The notes under the pieces: generated by a model | Databases searched by the model: none | Told to the model about the DNA's origin: nothing | Seen by the model: only the letters and a program-made list of their open reading frames with translations | Origin: Enterococcus larvae | Lineage (GTDB): Bacteria; Bacillota; Bacilli; Lactobacillales; Enterococcaceae | Assembly: GCF_017830045.1 (NCBI RefSeq) | Contig: NZ_JAEDXU010000001.1 | Span: forward strand, 1 to 64,000 | Length of the DNA: 64,000 nucleotides | Direction of reading: 5' to 3' | In this document: one piece after another, positions 63,019 to 64,000 of the stretch | Numbering within the stretch: position 1 is the first letter of the stretch | How the letters are laid out: each line of letters starts with the position of its first letter | Translations under genes and position numbers: made by a program

Positions 63019-63465
63019 ATGAGTCTTTGTAAGGAATGCTACAGTAAACATAATAGAATCACCCCTTTGAATGGCGTAAGAGAGTGCCTTGAAAATCATG
63101 AGCAATATATTTGTGGAAGCTGCGGTCGCTGCATTTGTATCCAAAAGGATGAGAAACGGAATCTCCAGCGATGGAATTTCCCTTTTCAATCTCTTGAGAC
63201 TGCTATTCTTTATTTGCGAACAGCTGATGTTACGGAAGAAAAATCCTGCGGCATTTATTGCCTGACTAATAATAATGGACGAGAATCATACAAGATCTTT
63301 TCTTCTGATGAGGCACTGGATCTTTACCTAAAAAAAAATAAGAACAAGCGCTGTTCTGATAAAGTCCCTGTTTATCGTTTTTCTGCCTATCAAACCTTTA
63401 CTGGTACGCAGATACGCAAACTAACAACCACTGAGGTTGAACAATATCTGACAGAAATCAGCTAA
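63019..63465 (+). CDS. Zinc-ribbon-like protein of unknown function
   Basis: The 148-aa protein has CKECY at the start, then ECLENHEQYICGSCGRCICI: the CxxC pairs suggest a structural zinc site. The middle reads SCGIYCLTNNNGRESYKIFS, and a basic stretch KKNKNKRC follows. GAGGAGG lies 7 nt before ATG at 63019. I recognise no family. It follows the MATE gene by 60 nt and may share its transcript. Confidence 0.6.
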   Translation: MSLCKECYSKHNRITPLNGVRECLENHEQYICGSCGRCICIQKDEKRNLQRWNFPFQSLETAILYLRTADVTEEKSCGIYCLTNNNGRESYKIFSSDEALDLYLKKNKNKRCSDKVPVYRFSAYQTFTGTQIRKLTTTEVEQYLTEIS

Positions 63466-63474
63466 AAAAATAAT

Positions 63475-63500
63475 GGATTCGGTTTGATCAAATCGAATCC
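63475..63500. terminator. Convergent terminator
   Basis: GGATTCG-g-TTTGATCAAA-t-CGAATCC folds into a hairpin between two convergent genes, with AAAAAAA on its left (T-run for the minus strand). Confidence 0.6.
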
Positions 63501-63507
63501 CTTATTC

Positions 63508-64000
63508 TTAATGTCTTCTTCTCGAATTAAGACGTTCATCTGTTCTTTTCATGATTTTTTGAATCTTCTGCTGTTCTGCCAGTAGTCGCTGCCTCTTCAT
63601 TTCAAATGCTTGTTTCTCTGACTCATTCTTTGCAGCCTCTATCTTTTTACTTACTTCATCTAATTGGTTGTCCAGCTGCTTTTGCCACTGATCATTAAAG
63701 CTCAACCACCACTGCTGTTTTTCAGCAGCACTTTGTCCTTCATTAGAAAAAGAAGATCGAAGCAGCTGCACGTAGTTCCGAACGTTACTCCCACGTTCTC
63801 TTTTCAAATCATCTACATAGTAATCCTTCTGTTCTTCGTTCATTTGAGAAACATAGTGATCCTCTTCTTTGTCCACAATATTTTGCATAAAACCGATGAT
63901 TGGCAAGACTAAGTAGACAACCAATCCGTATCTTGGGAAAAAGTAGGCAAACACTAAAATCAATAAGCGGAACAACAGCATAAGCCCTTGCCGCTTCGCT
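63508..64000 (-). CDS. PspC-domain-like protein, cut by the right window edge
   Basis: The frame is open to the window edge, so the start is probably outside; the first in-window Met (63981) lacks a good ribosome binding site. The residues GLMLLFRLLILVFAYFFPRY, then GLVVYLVLPI, look like the second half of a PspC domain (G-L-x-x-x-x-x-R-L-L-F-V-L-x-x-x-F, Y-L-V-L). The remainder (about 45-157) is charged and helical, probably a coiled coil (EKQAFEMKRQRLLAEQQKIQ). PspC proteins respond to membrane stress. Identification is moderate because half the domain is missing. Confidence 0.5.
   Translation of the reverse strand, partial: AKRQGLMLLFRLLILVFAYFFPRYGLVVYLVLPIIGFMQNIVDKEEDHYVSQMNEEQKDYYVDDLKRERGSNVRNYVQLLRSSFSNEGQSAAEKQQWWLSFNDQWQKQLDNQLDEVSKKIEAAKNESEKQAFEMKRQRLLAEQQKIQKIMKRTDERLNSRRRH

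Overview
The window looks like a chromosomal segment of a low-GC Gram-positive coccus, most likely Enterococcus or a close relative in the Lactobacillales. The signs are a WxL surface-protein gene cluster, a FabO-FabN pair in the Enterococcus faecalis order with FabT-type boxes, a mannose-family and a beta-glucoside PTS, BceRS-BceAB-type peptide-resistance genes, AGGAGG ribosome binding sites and AT-rich intergenic DNA. This assignment is inference; there is no rRNA or tRNA in the window to confirm it.

Layout. 1-2.5 kb: an IS transposase remnant, a DUF1846 protein, and a 110-bp tandem repeat in the leader of that gene. 2.7-14.9 kb: a uronic-acid polysaccharide island. A secreted PL8 lyase makes unsaturated oligosaccharides, a mannose-family PTS (fused IIAB, IIC, IID) imports them, and a GH88 unsaturated glucuronyl hydrolase, a GH35 beta-galactosidase, a DUF2264 glycosidase-like protein and a discoidin-like protein process them. 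A GntR/UTRA regulator sits in the middle. A TAACATGTTA-type palindrome recurs at its own promoter, at the PTS promoter and at the glycosidase promoter. 15.2-19.8 kb: a D,D-carboxypeptidase, an ABC exporter and an XRE regulator. 20-24.7 kb: a two-component system with an integral membrane protein, two paralogous two-TM proteins and very small membrane peptides. 25-29.5 kb: a secreted leucine-rich protein, a CAMP-factor pore-forming toxin, a DUF4303 pair and a PrsW-type protease. 29.7-34.2 kb: a bgl operon with two antiterminator RNA elements. 34.6-43 kb: the WxL cluster (lectin-WxL protein, sortase-anchored protein, two small WxL proteins, WxL-binding DUF916/DUF3324 protein, a membrane protein, a signal peptidase I homologue with Arg in place of the catalytic Lys) and its winged-helix regulator behind a 1-kb regulatory intergenic region. 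44-48.8 kb: BceAB-BceSR. 49.2-51 kb: fabO-fabN. The remainder holds an alpha-carbonic anhydrase, a methyltransferase, a stand-alone purC, lepA, an Eis-like acetyltransferase cluster, an esterase, a MATE transporter, several unknowns and, at the right edge, a probable PspC-domain protein cut by the window.

Most points of interest are regulatory or architectural: shared operators, duplicated leaders, a dispersed repeat that ends in a terminator hairpin, and unannotated small peptides. I did not find a clearly new enzymatic or defence system. The strongest unusual protein-level observation is the Lys-to-Arg change in the WxL-linked signal peptidase.
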